Below, piece by piece: positions 16,723-28,800 of a stretch of DNA of 64,000 bases. This DNA comes from Myxococcota bacterium (GTDB lineage: Bacteria; Myxococcota_A; Bradymonadia; UBA7976; UBA1532): the NCBI GenBank assembly GCA_963169045.1, contig CAUJDF010000087.1, forward strand, positions 1 through 64,000. Direction: 5' to 3'. The first letter of the stretch is position 1. Each line of letters starts with the position of its first letter. The notes beneath the pieces were generated by a model that worked only from the letters and a program-made list of their open reading frames with translations, was not told the DNA's origin and did no database searches. Position numbers and translations under genes: made by a program.

Positions 16723-18204
16723 GTGGACGATCCGGTCTGGCTGTCGCGCGTTCAGTTCGCGCTGACGATCATGTTCCACTACCTCTTCCCGCCCCTGACC
16801 ATCGGCATGGGCGTCGTCCTCGTCTACCTCGAGGGCATGTTCCTCCGCACCCGTCAAGCGATCTATGAGACCTCGGCCCGCTTCTGGACGAAGGTCTACG
16901 CCCTCAATTTCGCCATGGGGGTGGCCACCGGCATCGTGATGGAGTTCCAGTTCGGCACGAACTGGGCCGTCTACAGCCGCTTCGTGGGTGACGTGTTCGG
17001 CTCGGCGCTCGCGGCGGAGGGCATCTTCGCCTTCTTCCTCGAGTCGGGCTTCCTGGCGGTGCTCGTCTTCGGCTGGGACCGCGTCGGGCCGAAGTTCCAC
17101 TTCTTCTCGACCGTGATGGTGGCGCTCGGCTCCATCTTCAGCTCGATTTGGATCACCGTCGCCAACTCCTGGCAGCAGACGCCCGCCGGCCACCACGTGG
17201 TGAACGGGCGCGCCGAGATCGTCGACTTCTGGGCGATGGTCTTCAATCCGAGCACGGTGAACCGCCTGGTTCACGTCTGGCTGGGCGCGTTCATCCTCGG
17301 CGGGTTCTTCATCATGAGCATCTCCGCCTGGTACGTGCTCGAGAACAAACACCAGGAGTTCGCGCGCCGCTCATTCACGGGCGCGCTCCTGCTGGCGTCC
17401 CTCGCGAGCTGTCTGCAGGTCGTCAGCGGCCACAGCAACGCCAAGATGGTGGCGCGGGAGCAGCCGGCGAAGCTCGCCGCTTTCGAAGCGCACTACGAGA
17501 CCGGCCCCGCCGACCTGTCGCTCTTCGGCATCCCCGACGAGCGGGCGGGCACGTTGCGCGCCAACATCGCCGTCCCCGGCCTGCTGAGCTGGCTCGTGCA
17601 CGAGGACACGCGCGCCTCCATCCCCGGCCTCGATCGCTTCCGGCCCGAGGACCGCCCGCCGGTGACCGTGCCCTTCGTGAGCTACCACGTGATGGTCGCG
17701 CTCGGGATGTACTTCGTGGCGCTCACGCTGCTCGCGCTGTTGCTGCGGTGGCGCGGCACGCTCTTTCAGAAGCGCTGGCTGATGTGGGTGTTCGTGTTGT
17801 CGGTGCTCGGACCGTTCGTGGCCAACGAACTGGGCTGGGTCGCCGCCGAGGTGGGTCGTCAGCCGTGGATCGTGCACCCGACCGTGACGTGGACGGACGC
17901 CCAGCACCTCGCGCTGGGCGCCGACGGCTTCGTCCGGTACGACACGACGTCGGCCCTGCGGACGAGCGAGGCCGTCAGCGCCTCCGTCCGCCCGGAGCAG
18001 GTCTTCGGATCCATCGTCCTGTTCAGCCTGATCTACCTGCTGCTGTTCGCCGTCTGGATCCTGGTCCTCAACAGCAAGATCCAGCACGGCCCGGAGCCGG
18101 TGTCGATGCCGGCGAGCACGCGCCCGGGCGGCGCGGTGGCGGCGGCGGCCGATCGCGTGGACCGCGAAGCGAGCATGACCGAAGCCAAGGAGCGCGACCG
18201 GTGA
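16723..18204 (+). CDS. cydA: cytochrome bd ubiquinol oxidase subunit I
   Basis: A 493-residue membrane protein that oxidises quinol and reduces O2 with haems b558, b595 and d. GTG 16723 follows GGCGGAGG. The family's landmarks are present: the N-terminal [19 protein letters not shown] with the haem His, [16 protein letters not shown], the [13 protein letters not shown] segment, the conserved [24 protein letters not shown], and [14 protein letters not shown] near the C-terminus. The quinol loop is short, as in the CIO-type subfamily. The C-terminal 30 residues are polar and cytoplasmic. It is translationally coupled to cydB. Tolerance of NO and H2S by bd oxidases fits the neighbouring SHP cluster. 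Confidence 0.97.
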   Translation: MDDPVWLSRVQFALTIMFHYLFPPLTIGMGVVLVYLEGMFLRTRQAIYETSARFWTKVYALNFAMGVATGIVMEFQFGTNWAVYSRFVGDVFGSALAAEGIFAFFLESGFLAVLVFGWDRVGPKFHFFSTVMVALGSIFSSIWITVANSWQQTPAGHHVVNGRAEIVDFWAMVFNPSTVNRLVHVWLGAFILGGFFIMSISAWYVLENKHQEFARRSFTGALLLASLASCLQVVSGHSNAKMVAREQPAKLAAFEAHYETGPADLSLFGIPDERAGTLRANIAVPGLLSWLVHEDTRASIPGLDRFRPEDRPPVTVPFVSYHVMVALGMYFVALTLLALLLRWRGTLFQKRWLMWVFVLSVLGPFVANELGWVAAEVGRQPWIVHPTVTWTDAQHLALGADGFVRYDTTSALRTSEAVSASVRPEQVFGSIVLFSLIYLLLFAVWILVLNSKIQHGPEPVSMPASTRPGGAVAAAADRVDREASMTEAKERDR

Positions 18205-19259
18205 GCTACGAAGCGCTGTGCGTCGTCTGGTACTTCCTGCTCGGCGTGCTGCTCACGGGCTACGCGATCCTGGACGGATTCGACCTGGGCGTGGGCATCC
18301 TGCACCCCTTCGTGCCGCGCACCGACCACGAGCGCCGGGTGTTCCTGAATTCAATCGGGCCGCTGTGGGACGGCAACGAGGTGTGGCTGGTCACGTTCGG
18401 CGGTGCCATGTTCGCGATGTTCCCGGAGGTGTACGCCAGCGTGTTCAGTGGCTTCTACACGGCGTTCATGCTGCTGCTGCTCGCGCTCATCTTCCGCGCG
18501 GTGTCGATCGAGTTCCGCTCCAAGATGCAATCGACGTTCTGGCGCCGTTTCTGGGACGGCGGCTTCGCGTTCGGGTCGGCGCTGGCGGCGCTCCTGTTCG
18601 GCGTGGCGGTGGGCAACGTGATGATGGGGCTGCCGCTGGACGCGAACGGCGACCTCATCGTACCGGCCGGCGGCGTGTACGACTGGTCCGGGGGCCTGCT
18701 GGGGCAGCTGCGCCCCTTTCCGCTCCTTGTCGGTCTTCTGTCAGTGGCCCTGCTGGCCATGCACGGGTCGATCTTCCTGTACCTGAAGACGGAGGGCGAG
18801 CTGCAGGAGCGCCTCCGCGGGTGGGTGTGGCGCACGTTCGGGCTCTACCTGGTGCTGTTCATGCTGGCGACGATGTTCGCGCTGGTGAACGTGCCGCACG
18901 CGGTGGCGAACTTCGGTCGCTTCCCGTGGCTGTGGGTGGTCCCCGTGCTGAACGTGCTGGCGATCGCGAACATCCCCCGCGCGCTCTTCCGGGGCCGGCC
19001 GAAGTACGCCTTCGTCAGCTCGTCGGCCACGATCGCCGCGCTCGTGGCGCTGTTCGGGGCCGCGCTCTACCCGAACCTCGTGATCGCCAGCAACGACCCG
19101 GCCCACAGCCTGACGATCTTCAACGGCGCGAGCAGCGAGAAGACCCTCGGCATCGGGCTGCTGATCGTCCTGCTCGGCATGCCGTTCGTCCTCACCTACA
19201 CCGCGATCATCTACTGGACGTTCCGGGGCAAGGTGAAGGTCGATCCCCACGGGTACTGA
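18201..19259 (+). CDS. cydB: cytochrome bd ubiquinol oxidase subunit II
   Basis: A 352-residue polytopic partner of CydA with about eight or nine membrane helices. The N-terminus has [21 protein letters not shown] followed by [30 protein letters not shown], which are CydB hallmarks. The C-terminal half holds [19 protein letters not shown], also conserved. The GTG start at 18201 overlaps cydA's stop (GTGA) and has an AAGGAG-type site a few bases upstream. No cydX-like small gene follows: the 98 bases before the TonB-dependent receptor contain none that I can support. Confidence 0.97.
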   Translation: MSYEALCVVWYFLLGVLLTGYAILDGFDLGVGILHPFVPRTDHERRVFLNSIGPLWDGNEVWLVTFGGAMFAMFPEVYASVFSGFYTAFMLLLLALIFRAVSIEFRSKMQSTFWRRFWDGGFAFGSALAALLFGVAVGNVMMGLPLDANGDLIVPAGGVYDWSGGLLGQLRPFPLLVGLLSVALLAMHGSIFLYLKTEGELQERLRGWVWRTFGLYLVLFMLATMFALVNVPHAVANFGRFPWLWVVPVLNVLAIANIPRALFRGRPKYAFVSSSATIAALVALFGAALYPNLVIASNDPAHSLTIFNGASSEKTLGIGLLIVLLGMPFVLTYTAIIYWTFRGKVKVDPHGY

Positions 19260-19357
19260 CGCCGCCGACCCCGGGCACTTCCGACTGGCACCCCTCCCGC
19301 CGCCGACCGTATCTTGCCGCCCACCGTTCCCCAACCGCCGGAGATGCAAAGACACCG

Positions 19358-21925
19358 ATGCTGCGCGCGACCGTTCTGAGCGTGGCGACCGCCGTGGCCC
19401 CGCTCGCGGCCCTGGCCCAACCCGACCCTCCACCCGCCGACGGCGCGCCCGCGGCGGCGCCGACCGACCTCGTGCCGCCGGAGCTCACGGGCTTCGTCCA
19501 GGCCGAGTACCCCGCCGACGCGGAGGCGGCGGGCGCCACCGGCGAGGTGGTGCTGCGGATCACGATCGACGCCGAGGGCAAGGTGACCGAGGCGGCCATC
19601 GAGACGCCCGCCGCCGGTGCCTTTGGGCCGCGCTTCGACCAAGCCGCCCTCGACGCGGTCCGTCTGTTCACGTTCCGCCCGGCTCGGGTCCAGGATCAGC
19701 CGACCGCGGTCCAGATCCTGTACCGGTACGCGTTCACGCTCGAGTCGACGGTCGAGGTGAAGCCGACGCCCGACGCGCAGGGCGCGCTCCACGGCGAGCT
19801 GCTCGAGCGCGGCTCTCGCGCGCCGCTGGGCGGCTTCCGGGTGAAGCTGCCGGCGCTGCAGCGCGAGGTCGTGACCGACGAGAAGGGCCGCTTCTCGTTC
19901 GACGGCGTGCCCGCCGGCCCGGTGAAGGTCCTCGTCGAGGCGCCCGCCTTCCTCGCCCTCGAGGACGAGGAGGAGGTGAAGGCCGGCGAGGCCCTCGACG
20001 TGCGTTACTACCTCGAGCGCGTCGACGACGCCGAGGAGGTGGTCGTCGTCGGCCGCCGCCCGGCCAAAGAGGTGGCCCGCCGCACGATCACCGTCGAGGA
20101 GATCCGAAAGATTCCGGGCACCAACGGCGACGCGCTCAAGGTGGTCCAGAACCTGCCGGGCGTCGCGCGCGTGCCCTTCGGCGGCGGCGGTCTGCTCCTG
20201 CGCGGCGCCGACCGCGAGGACTCCGGCGCGTTCCTGAACCGCCACTGGGTCCCGCAGCTCTTCCACTTCGGCGGCCTGCGCAGCACGTTCGGCAGCGCGC
20301 TGCTCGAGTCGATCGACCTGTACCCGGGCAACTTCGGCGCGGAGTACGGGCTGCTCGCCGGCGGCCTCGTCGAGGCGCGCGTGCGCCGCCCGAAGGACGA
20401 CGGCTTCCACGGTTTCGCCGAGGCGGACATCTTCGACGCCGGCTTTCTGATCGAGGGCCCGCTCACCGAGAACGCGACGTTCGCCGTCGCCGCGCGACGC
20501 AGCTACATCGACGCGCTGCTGCCGCTCGCCGTCCCCGACGACGAGAACACGTTCACCGTCGCGCCGCGCTACTACGACTTCCAGGCCGTGTACGACTGGC
20601 AGAAGCGCGCCCACCGCCTGCGCGCCATCGCCTACGGCTCGAGCGACGCGCTCGAGCTGCTGATCAAGGAGCCTGGCGACGATCCGGCCTTCCGCGGCGG
20701 CTTCGAGAACGATGTGTCGTTCTACAACCTGTTCCTGGCGTGGAACTACCGCCCCGACCCGAACTTCGAGAACGAGGCGAGCCTCACCTTCGGTCGGCAG
20801 GACTCGCGCACGGCGCTGGGCCAGAACTTCCTGCTGGACTTCGGCGGCTGGCAGCTCACGTATCGCGACGACGTCGATCTGAAGCTCTCAGAGGCGCTGC
20901 GGCTGCGCGGCGGCCTCGACGGGTACGCGTTCGTATTCGACGCGGAGGTCAACGCGCCGCAGCCCCCGAAGGAGGGCCAGCCTCAGCAGCCGCTCGGCGC
21001 GCAGGAGACCCTCTACACGAAGGCTTCGGTCGCCGCGGTGGTGCCCGCGCTCTGGAGCGAGGCGCAGGCGCAGCTCGGCGATCTGCTGCTGGTGCCCGGC
21101 GTGCGCCTGGACTTCTTCTCGCCGCTGCAGGCGCTCGCCGTCGATCCGCGGATGACGGCGCGGTACACGCTGACGCCCGGCACCGTCGTCAAGGCCGGCG
21201 TGGGCCGCTACAGCAGCCCGCCCGACGTCGACGAGTACAACGAGACCTTCGGCAACCCGGACCTCGGCATGCAGCACACGCTTCAGTACAGCGCGGGGGT
21301 GGAGCGGCAGCTCACGGACGCGGTCCTGGTGGACGTGGTCGGCTTCTACCGCAACATGACCGACCGCGTGATCCCCGCCGACGATCCGGACGTCAAGTAC
21401 ACGAACGACGGCGAGGCGCGTGCGTATGGCGCCGAGGTGCTCCTGCGGCACGACCTCACCGACGCGTTCTTCGGCTGGCTCAGCTACACGCTGATGCGCT
21501 CGGAGCGAAAGGACGGTCCCGGCGAGGACTGGCGCCTCGCCGACAGCGATCAGACGCACATCCTGACCGTGCTCGGGCAGTACAAGTTCAACGAGCGGTG
21601 GGAGCTGGGCGTCCGCTGGCGCTACGTGAGCGGCAACCTCGAGACGCCGGTCGAAGGCGCCGTGTTCGACAGCGACGGCGACGTGTATGTGCCCATCTAC
21701 GGGCGGACCAACAGCCGCCGCAAGGACGCGTTCCACCAGCTGGACGTCCGGCTGGACAAACACTGGATCTTCGACGCGTGGGTGCTCACCGCCTACCTGG
21801 ACGTGCAGAACGCCTACAACCGCGAGAACCCCGAAGGCACCCGCTACAACTACGACTACACCGAGAGCGCCACGCTGGCCGGTCTGCCGCTGATCCCCTC
21901 GTTCGGCCTGCGGGGAGAGTTCTGA
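19358..21925 (+). CDS. TonB-dependent outer-membrane receptor with built-in TonB C-terminal domain
   Basis: An 855-residue protein with a signal peptide ending near residue 22. Residues about 40-130 look like a TonB C-terminal domain (VQAEYPADAEAAG, GEVVLRITIDAEGKV, FDQAALDAVRLFTFRPA). A carboxypeptidase-regulatory-like beta-sandwich follows (about 140-215), then a TonB-box-like stretch (EEVVVVG) and a plug domain (about 235-345, LPGVARVPFG, LYPGNFGAEYG). The remainder is a 22-strand-type barrel ending in an aromatic-poor GLRGEF. A TonB domain joined to its own receptor is recurrent in myxobacteria. Substrate is unknown. The lipoprotein gene after it is coupled by TGATG. Confidence 0.9.
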   Translation: MLRATVLSVATAVAPLAALAQPDPPPADGAPAAAPTDLVPPELTGFVQAEYPADAEAAGATGEVVLRITIDAEGKVTEAAIETPAAGAFGPRFDQAALDAVRLFTFRPARVQDQPTAVQILYRYAFTLESTVEVKPTPDAQGALHGELLERGSRAPLGGFRVKLPALQREVVTDEKGRFSFDGVPAGPVKVLVEAPAFLALEDEEEVKAGEALDVRYYLERVDDAEEVVVVGRRPAKEVARRTITVEEIRKIPGTNGDALKVVQNLPGVARVPFGGGGLLLRGADREDSGAFLNRHWVPQLFHFGGLRSTFGSALLESIDLYPGNFGAEYGLLAGGLVEARVRRPKDDGFHGFAEADIFDAGFLIEGPLTENATFAVAARRSYIDALLPLAVPDDENTFTVAPRYYDFQAVYDWQKRAHRLRAIAYGSSDALELLIKEPGDDPAFRGGFENDVSFYNLFLAWNYRPDPNFENEASLTFGRQDSRTALGQNFLLDFGGWQLTYRDDVDLKLSEALRLRGGLDGYAFVFDAEVNAPQPPKEGQPQQPLGAQETLYTKASVAAVVPALWSEAQAQLGDLLLVPGVRLDFFSPLQALAVDPRMTARYTLTPGTVVKAGVGRYSSPPDVDEYNETFGNPDLGMQHTLQYSAGVERQLTDAVLVDVVGFYRNMTDRVIPADDPDVKYTNDGEARAYGAEVLLRHDLTDAFFGWLSYTLMRSERKDGPGEDWRLADSDQTHILTVLGQYKFNERWELGVRWRYVSGNLETPVEGAVFDSDGDVYVPIYGRTNSRRKDAFHQLDVRLDKHWIFDAWVLTAYLDVQNAYNRENPEGTRYNYDYTESATLAGLPLIPSFGLRGEF

Positions 21926-22776
21926 TGCGCCGCTGCACGTTGCTCGTGAAGGTCTGCCTGCCGTCTGTGCTCCTGTCCGCGTGCGGCGAGCCGTTCGATC
22001 CCCGCAACGAGCTGACGCGCTACCAGGTGCTCGGCATCGTCGCGGATCGGCCCGAGCCGGCGCCGGAGGACGAGGTCCGCCTGTCGGTGCGCGACTTCGT
22101 CCCCGCGGGCGAGACGTCGACGTATCGGTGGGCGGTCTGCCTGTACTCGTATGGCGCGTCCGTGGCCTACGAGTGCGTCGATCCGCAGCTGGAGCGACCG
22201 CTGCCGGGCATGGGACCGGACGTGGTGCTGGATCTGGGCCCGGACGGCCTGAACCTGCGCGCCCTGTACGAACGATTCGTTGCCGAGGCCGGCGCGGTGC
22301 GCGGCCTCGACGGCGAGATGGTGACGCTCGAGGACGGCCTCGACCTCTGGATCAAGCTCCAGAGCGGGCCCAAGGGCGACGTGCGCACGGTGAAGAAGCT
22401 GGTGGTGCGCGACGGCGGCACCCCCAACCGGAACCCGACCGTCGTGTCCGTCGAGGTGGGGCGCCGCGAGGCGCCCGCCGACGCGCCGCTCGACGTGCGC
22501 GCCGGCACCATCGTCCCCCTCCGCCTGACCCTGTCCGCCGACAGCGTCGAGTCGTACACGGACGAATCCACCGGCGACACGCGCGCCGAGGAGCTGCTGT
22601 TCACCTGGTTCTCGACCGGCGGCACGTTCGACCCGGGCAGCACCTACGGCGACGACGTCGACGCCGACCTCGACCTGCCCGACGAGCCCGGCGACGTGAC
22701 CGTGTTCATCGCGGTGCGCGACGGGCGCGGCGGGCTCGACATCGTGGAGCGGAGGCTGCGGGTCACCGCGCCCTGA
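21925..22776 (+). CDS. lipoprotein coupled to the TonB-dependent receptor
   Basis: A 283-residue exported protein; lipobox LLSAC near residue 20. The start ATG shares its A with the receptor's stop codon (TGATG), so the two are made together. The mature part is beta-rich. Its C-terminal 100 residues (FTWFSTGGTFDPG, DEPGDVTVFIAVRDGRGG) look like a PKD/Ig-like sandwich, similar in style to the repeats of the giant protein encoded next to it. A SusD-like or ligand-presenting role on the cell surface is an inference from gene order only. Confidence 0.82.
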   Translation: MRRCTLLVKVCLPSVLLSACGEPFDPRNELTRYQVLGIVADRPEPAPEDEVRLSVRDFVPAGETSTYRWAVCLYSYGASVAYECVDPQLERPLPGMGPDVVLDLGPDGLNLRALYERFVAEAGAVRGLDGEMVTLEDGLDLWIKLQSGPKGDVRTVKKLVVRDGGTPNRNPTVVSVEVGRREAPADAPLDVRAGTIVPLRLTLSADSVESYTDESTGDTRAEELLFTWFSTGGTFDPGSTYGDDVDADLDLPDEPGDVTVFIAVRDGRGGLDIVERRLRVTAP

Positions 22777-22795
22777 GGCCCGCCGGCAGCGGGCC
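22777..22795. terminator. hairpin between convergent genes
   Basis: GGCCCGC (22777-22783) and GCGGGCC (22789-22795) form a perfect 7-bp stem with a 5-base loop. It starts directly after the stop of the lipoprotein gene and lies 12 bases from the stop of the convergent giant gene, so it could end transcription from both sides. There is no T-tract. Confidence 0.4.
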
Positions 22796-22807
22796 CCGGG
22801 CGGTCGG

Positions 22808-25800
22808 TCAGCGGCGGCGGCGGGGGCGGACGAGGCCGAGCAGGCCGAGCAGGAAGAGCGCGCCGGCGGGCGTGCCGCTGGCCACGTCGCAGTTGCACGA
22901 CGAGCCGCTGAACGCCTCGGTGCTCAAGTTCGGACCGGCGTCGGGCTCGCCGGCGTCCGCCAGGGGGATGCCCGCGTCGGGGTTGATCGGCTCCTCCCCG
23001 TCGTCGAGCTCGCCGCTGACCGACACTGCGTAGCGCTGGGCGCCGGCGCCCTCGTCGGGCACCCAGTTGCCCTCGACGGTGTGGCCGTCGATGGCGCGCA
23101 GCGCGACGCGGACCGTGGTGCCGGCGGCGTCCTGCGGCACCTCCCAGGTCAGCGTCCAGTGGCGATCGTCGCCGGCCTGCTGCAGGGTCATGCCCTCGGG
23201 GCCCTCGTCGAGCGAGACGCGCACCTCGTCGGCGCCGGGATCGAGGATCTCGACGTCGTAGGTGTAGGTGCGGCCGGCCTCGACGAGCACCGGGGGCTGC
23301 GTGAGGAACTCCGGCGCGGCGTTCGCGACGTACACCTGGATGGTGGAGCGCAGCGGCCGGCTCTCCGTCCCGCCAGTGACGACCATGTCGTACACGCCGT
23401 CGTCGCGGTAGATGTGGCCGACCTCGGAACCGTCGGCGCTGCTGCCGTCGCCGAACTCCCAGTGCCACGCCCCCGGGTCGGGGTTCGCGGCGCGGCGGCA
23501 GACCTCGGGGTCCACCTTCGTCGACAGCTGGCCGCCCCCGATGCGGAAGACGAGGCAGCGGCCCTCCTCGCCCTCGAGGTGGTCGCCGCCGATCGGCACC
23601 TCCTGCTCCCAGGGCTCGAGCGTGAAGTCGGCGCGGCCCTCGGTCACGACGCCCGACCAGGGATCGGTCACCGCGACGACGATGTCGTAGTCGCCAGCGT
23701 CGAGGTAGGTGTAAAACGCGCTGTTCTCGGGCTGCGCCTCCACCTCGTAGGCGCCGTCGCCGTTCATGTCGAACGCGTACATGAGATCCCGGGTGTCGGC
23801 ATCGACGGCGCTCGCCGTCACCTGCACGCGCCCGTTGCCGAGGTGGGCCACCGACACGTTGCGGATGACCGTCTTGACGTCGGCGATCTCCGCGGTGAAC
23901 GCGGCGCGCGCTTCGGCGCCGAGCGCGTCGGCCACGACCACCCAGCCCTCGTACGCGAGCCCGTCGGCGGGGTACGGGTACACGTGCTGCCCGTCCATCG
24001 CCACGAGCGCCTCGATGGCGTTCTCTTCGGCCTCGTCGCCCCAGTGCACGGTCGAGGTGAGCCGGCCGCCCTCGGGGTCGGTCGCGTCGATGACGAGGCC
24101 CGTGCGGCCGCCGGGACCCACGCTGACCTCGACGCCGTGGATCATCGGCGCGCGGTTCTCGTCGATGACGTCGTCGCCGCCGACCGTGACCTCGCCCTCC
24201 CCGGTCGCGCCCGACCAGGAGTCGGTGACGCGCACCGTCGCCGTGTGGCGCGCATTGTCGCCGTAGGCCTTCACGCTCGTGTTGGCCACCTGGTCGACCA
24301 CATCCCACACGCCGTCGCTCTCGTAGTCGAAGCTGTAGCGGAGCACCTCGGGGCCGTCCCCGTCCTCGGCGTTGACCGTGAACAAGTAGGTGCCCTCACG
24401 CACGCGATTCTGATTGATCCCGAGGATCGCCGTCGCCCGGTCCGCCACCGGCACCGCGAAGTCGCCGCGGACCGAGTTGCCGTTGGCGTCCGTGACGAGC
24501 ACGTAGCCCTGGTACGGCTCGCCGTCCTCGGGCAGCGCGTAGCGGTGGTCGGCGCGGAAGCCGGCCATCGGCGACAGCGCGTCCTCGGCGGCCTCGTCGC
24601 CCCAGTGCACGACGAGGTCGAGGCGGCCCCCCTCGGGGTCATTGGCGATGACCTGGATCGACGCGGCGCCACGCGGGCCGGTGGTGACCTCGATGCCCTG
24701 CACGATCGGCGGGGCGTTCTCGCCCACCCACGGGAGGATCTCGATCTGCGTCCGGCCCTCGGCGGTGTTGCCCGACCAGGTGTCGGTGACGACCACGCGC
24801 GCCCGGTACAGGCCCGGGGCGTCGTAGGTGTGGACGACGCTGCTCGTCCGCTGGTCCACGAGGTCGAGGCGGCCGTCGTCGTCGAAGTCGAACGAGTAGG
24901 TCAGGCCGTCGGCGCCGTCGCCGTCGTCCGCGGCCACCGCGTAGAGCACCGTGCCCTCGCGGATGAGGTGGGCGGCCATCTCGCTGACCACCGTCGGGCG
25001 GTCCTCGATCCGGACCTCGAACTCGCGACGGACCGACGCGCCGATGCCGTCCGTCGCCTGGACGAAGCCGCGATACGGCGCGCCGTCGCGCCGGAAGGCG
25101 TAGCGGTGCGTGCCGCCGAAGCCGGCCAGCGCCGCGAGCGTCTCTTCGTCCGGCTCGTCGCCCCAGTGCACGACCAGGTCGACGCGGCCGCCCTCGGGGT
25201 CGCGGGCGTCGACGGCCAGGTGGGCCACGCCGCGCGGCTCGGTGGTGACGCGGATGGCGTTGATCTCCGGCGGCAGGTTGTCGGGCACCCACTCCTGCAC
25301 CGCGATCTCCCGCTCGGCCTCGGCGCTGGCGCCCGACCAGGTGTCGGTCACGCCGACGCGCACCGTGTAGGTGCCCGCGCCGCCGTACGTGTGCACGGCG
25401 CTGTTCGCCACCGCGTCGCGCACGTCCCAGTTGCCGTCGCCGTCGAAGTCGAAGCGGTACAGCAGCTGGTCGCTGCCATCCTCGTCGTCGGCGCGCACGG
25501 TGAACAGGAAGGTGCCCTCGCGGATGAGGCTCGCCGCCAGGTCCCGGATCTGCGTCGCGTGGTCCTCGATGGTCACCTCGAACTCGGCGCGGGTCGTCGA
25601 GCCCGCGTCGTCGGTGACGACGACCCAGCCGCTGTAGGGCTGGCCGTCGATCGGGAAGTCGTAGACGTGCTCGCCGACGCCGCCGATGAGGGCCTCGGTG
25701 GCCTCCTCGCCCTCCTCGTCGCCCCAGTGCACGACGTAGGTCACGCGGCCGCCCTCGGGGTCCCACGCATCGACCGCCAGGTCCACCTCGCCGCGGGGAC

Positions 25801-28800
25801 CGGGCCGCACGACCACCTCGCCGATGACCGGGGCGCCGTTCTCGCCGACCCAGGGCTGCAGGCGCAGGCGCACCGTGGCGGTGACGCTGTTCGTCGACCA
25901 CGTGTCGGTCACGCGGACGCGCGCCTGATAGTCCCCTGCTTCCGCATAGTTGTGGATGAGGCTGCCGTCGGCCTGGTTGACGACCTCGTAGATGCCGTCG
26001 TCGGTGAAGTCGAACGAGTAGACGAGGAAGTCGTCGCCGTCCGGATCCTCCGCGACCGCGGTGAAGAGCACCGTGCCGTCGCGCACGACGTTGGCCGAGA
26101 AGTCGCGGACGATCGTGGCGCCGTCCTGGATGCGCACCTCGAACGCCTCGCGCGTCTCGTTGCCGTGGGCGTCCGTCACGACGACGTACGCCGCGTAGGG
26201 CTCGGCGCGCAGCGCGAAGCGGTGGCTGCCGGCGCCGCCCAGCAACGGCGCGGTCGCCTCCGGATCGGCCTCGTCACCCCAGTGGATGCGGTAGCTGAGG
26301 CGGCTGCCCTCGGGGTCGAAGGCGTCGACCGTGACCGTCACGAGGCCACGCGAGCCGCCGTTCTGGGCCACGTCGCCGATGACCGGCGGCGCGTTCTCCT
26401 CGGGCTCGGGGAAGTCCACCTCGATCTGCCGCTGCGCCCGACCGCCCCGGCCGTCCTCGACGGTGGCGGTGATCGTGTAGGCGCGGAAGATGTTGGCCGC
26501 GTAGCCGTGGGCGGCGATGCCGCTGCGGTTCACCGTGTCCGGGGCGCCGTCGCCCCACGCGAAGGTGTAGGTGAGCGCGTCGCCGTCCGGGTCGGCCGCC
26601 CCGGCGACCGCCAGGATCTCGAAGCCCTCCTGCGGCACGACGCGGAGCGTCTCGAAGGACGGATCGCGGTTCGCGGCGGGCTGCGGGAAGTTCACCTGGC
26701 CCTGGCGCTGCGCCTCGCCGCCGCGGCCGTCGCGCACCGTGACGGTGATCGTATAGGCGCGGAACTGGCCGTCGGGATACACGTGCGACGCGACGCCGCC
26801 CGCGGCGTTGGTCGGCGGGCTGCCGTCGCCCCAGTCGAACGTGTAGGCGAGGGCGTCGCCGTCCGGATCGGCGGCGCCGGCGACGACCGACACGCCCCAG
26901 TTGCCCTGGCGGAGGATCTGGAGCGCCTCGACGACCGGGTTGCGGTTCGCCGGCGGCGCCGCGAACTCCACCTGCGCCTGGCGCTGCGCCTGACCGCCGC
27001 GCCCGTCCGTCACCGTCAGCGTGACCGTATAGGGGCGGAACTGGTTCGCCGGGTAGTTGTGCGCCGCCAGCGACGACGCGCCGACCGTGGCCGGGCTGCC
27101 GTCGCCCCAGTCGAAGCTGAAGGTGAGCCGGTCGCCGTCGGGATCCGACGCACCGGCCACGGCGGAGACGCCCCAGTCCCCCTGCCGCAGCAGCGACAGC
27201 GCCTCGATGCTCGGCGCCTGGTTGGCGGGCGGCGCCACGAACTCGACGCGCGCCTGCCGCGACGCCTGGCCGCCGCGCCCGTCGGTGACGGTCACGACGA
27301 TGTTGTAGGCCTGGAAGCGGCCCTGCGGGTAGTTGTGCGACGCGAGGCTCGAGCCGCCGACCGTGGCCGGGCTGCCGTCCGCCCAGTCGATGCTGTAGAC
27401 GAGCCGGTCGCCGTCGGGATCCGACGCGCCGACGACGATCGTCGCGCCCCAGTCGCCCTGCCGGAACACCTGCACGTCCTCGATCGTGGGCGCGCGGTTG
27501 GCCGGCGGCGCCACGAACTCCACCTGCGTCTGCCGCACGGCCTGACCGCCGCGCGGGTCGGTGACGGTGACCGTGATCGTGTAGGCCTGGAACTGGTTGG
27601 CCGGGTAGTTGTGGGCCGCCACCGACGAGGCGCCCACCGTGTCGGCGCTGCCGTCGCCCCAGTTGAAACGGAAGGTGAGATTCTCGCCGTCGGGGTCGGA
27701 GGCGACCGCCACCGCCGACACGCCCCACTCCCCCTGCCGGAGGGCCTGCAGGTCGTCGACCGTCGGGTTGCGGTTCGCCGGCGGCGCCACGAACTCGACC
27801 TGCGCCTGCCGCTGCGCGCTGCCGCCGTGCTCGTCGGTGACGGTCACGGTCACGATGTAGGGGCGGTAGACGTTCGCCGCGTACGTGTGCGGCGCCACGC
27901 TCGACGCGCTCACCGTCGGACCGCTGCCGTCGCCCCAGTCGAAGCGATAGCTGAGCGCGTCGCCGTCGGCGTCGGCCGCGACCGCGACGGCCGACACGAC
28001 GAAGCCGCCCTGCTTGACGACCTGCAGGTCGGTGACCGTCGGGTTGCGGTTCGCCGGCGGCGCCACGAACTCGACGCGCGCCTGACGCTGCGCCTGACCA
28101 CCGCGGCCGTCGGTGACGGTGACCGTCACGTCGTAGGCGCGGTACTGGTTCGCCGGGAAGTTGTGCGCCGCCACCGAGGACGCGCCCGCCGTCGGCGGCG
28201 TGCCGTCGCCCCAGTTGAAGCTGAAGTTCAGCCGGTCGCCGTCCGCGTCCTGCGCCGCGGCCACCGCGGTCACGCCCCAGTCGCCCTGACGGATCAGCTG
28301 CAGGTCGTCGACGGTCGGCGCGCGGTTCTGCGGCGGCGCGTCGAACTGCACCTGGAGCTGCCGTTCGGCGCGACCGCCGCGACCGTCCTCGGCGGCCACG
28401 GTGATCGTGTAGGCGCGGAACTGTCCGTTCGGGAAGGTGTGGTCGGCGAGGCCGCCGAAGTTGCGCGTCGGCGGGCTGCCGTCACCCCAGTTGAAGGTGT
28501 AGACGACGTCGTCGCCGTCGGGATCGGCCGCGCTGGCGCTCACCACCACGTCGAAGCCGTTCTTGCTGAGGATGCGGGCCACCTCGATGACCGGCGCCTC
28601 GTTCGCGAGGACGAGCTGCTGCTCGAAGGGCGCGGGCGCGCCGCCGACGCCGCGCACATCGCCGGCGATCATCACCTCGCCCACGTTGGGGCCGACCTGG
28701 AACTCGAAGAACGGCTGCCCGCCGCCCGCCACCTCGTAGGTGCCGTCGGCGCCGAGATCGAAGAAGAAGCGCAGGCTCGGATCGGCCGCCGGCACCTGGA

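Noticed and set aside
19289-19315. Sigma54-like TGGCAC before the TonB-dependent receptor
   Set aside because: The required TTGC-type element at the right distance is missing; the TATCTT nearby is 18 bases away and only a weak sigma70 -10 match.
26394-28601. Possible CRISPR or satellite array, from the regular 276-bp spacing
   Set aside because: The repeats are in-frame protein modules in a single open frame, and the unit is far too long for CRISPR.
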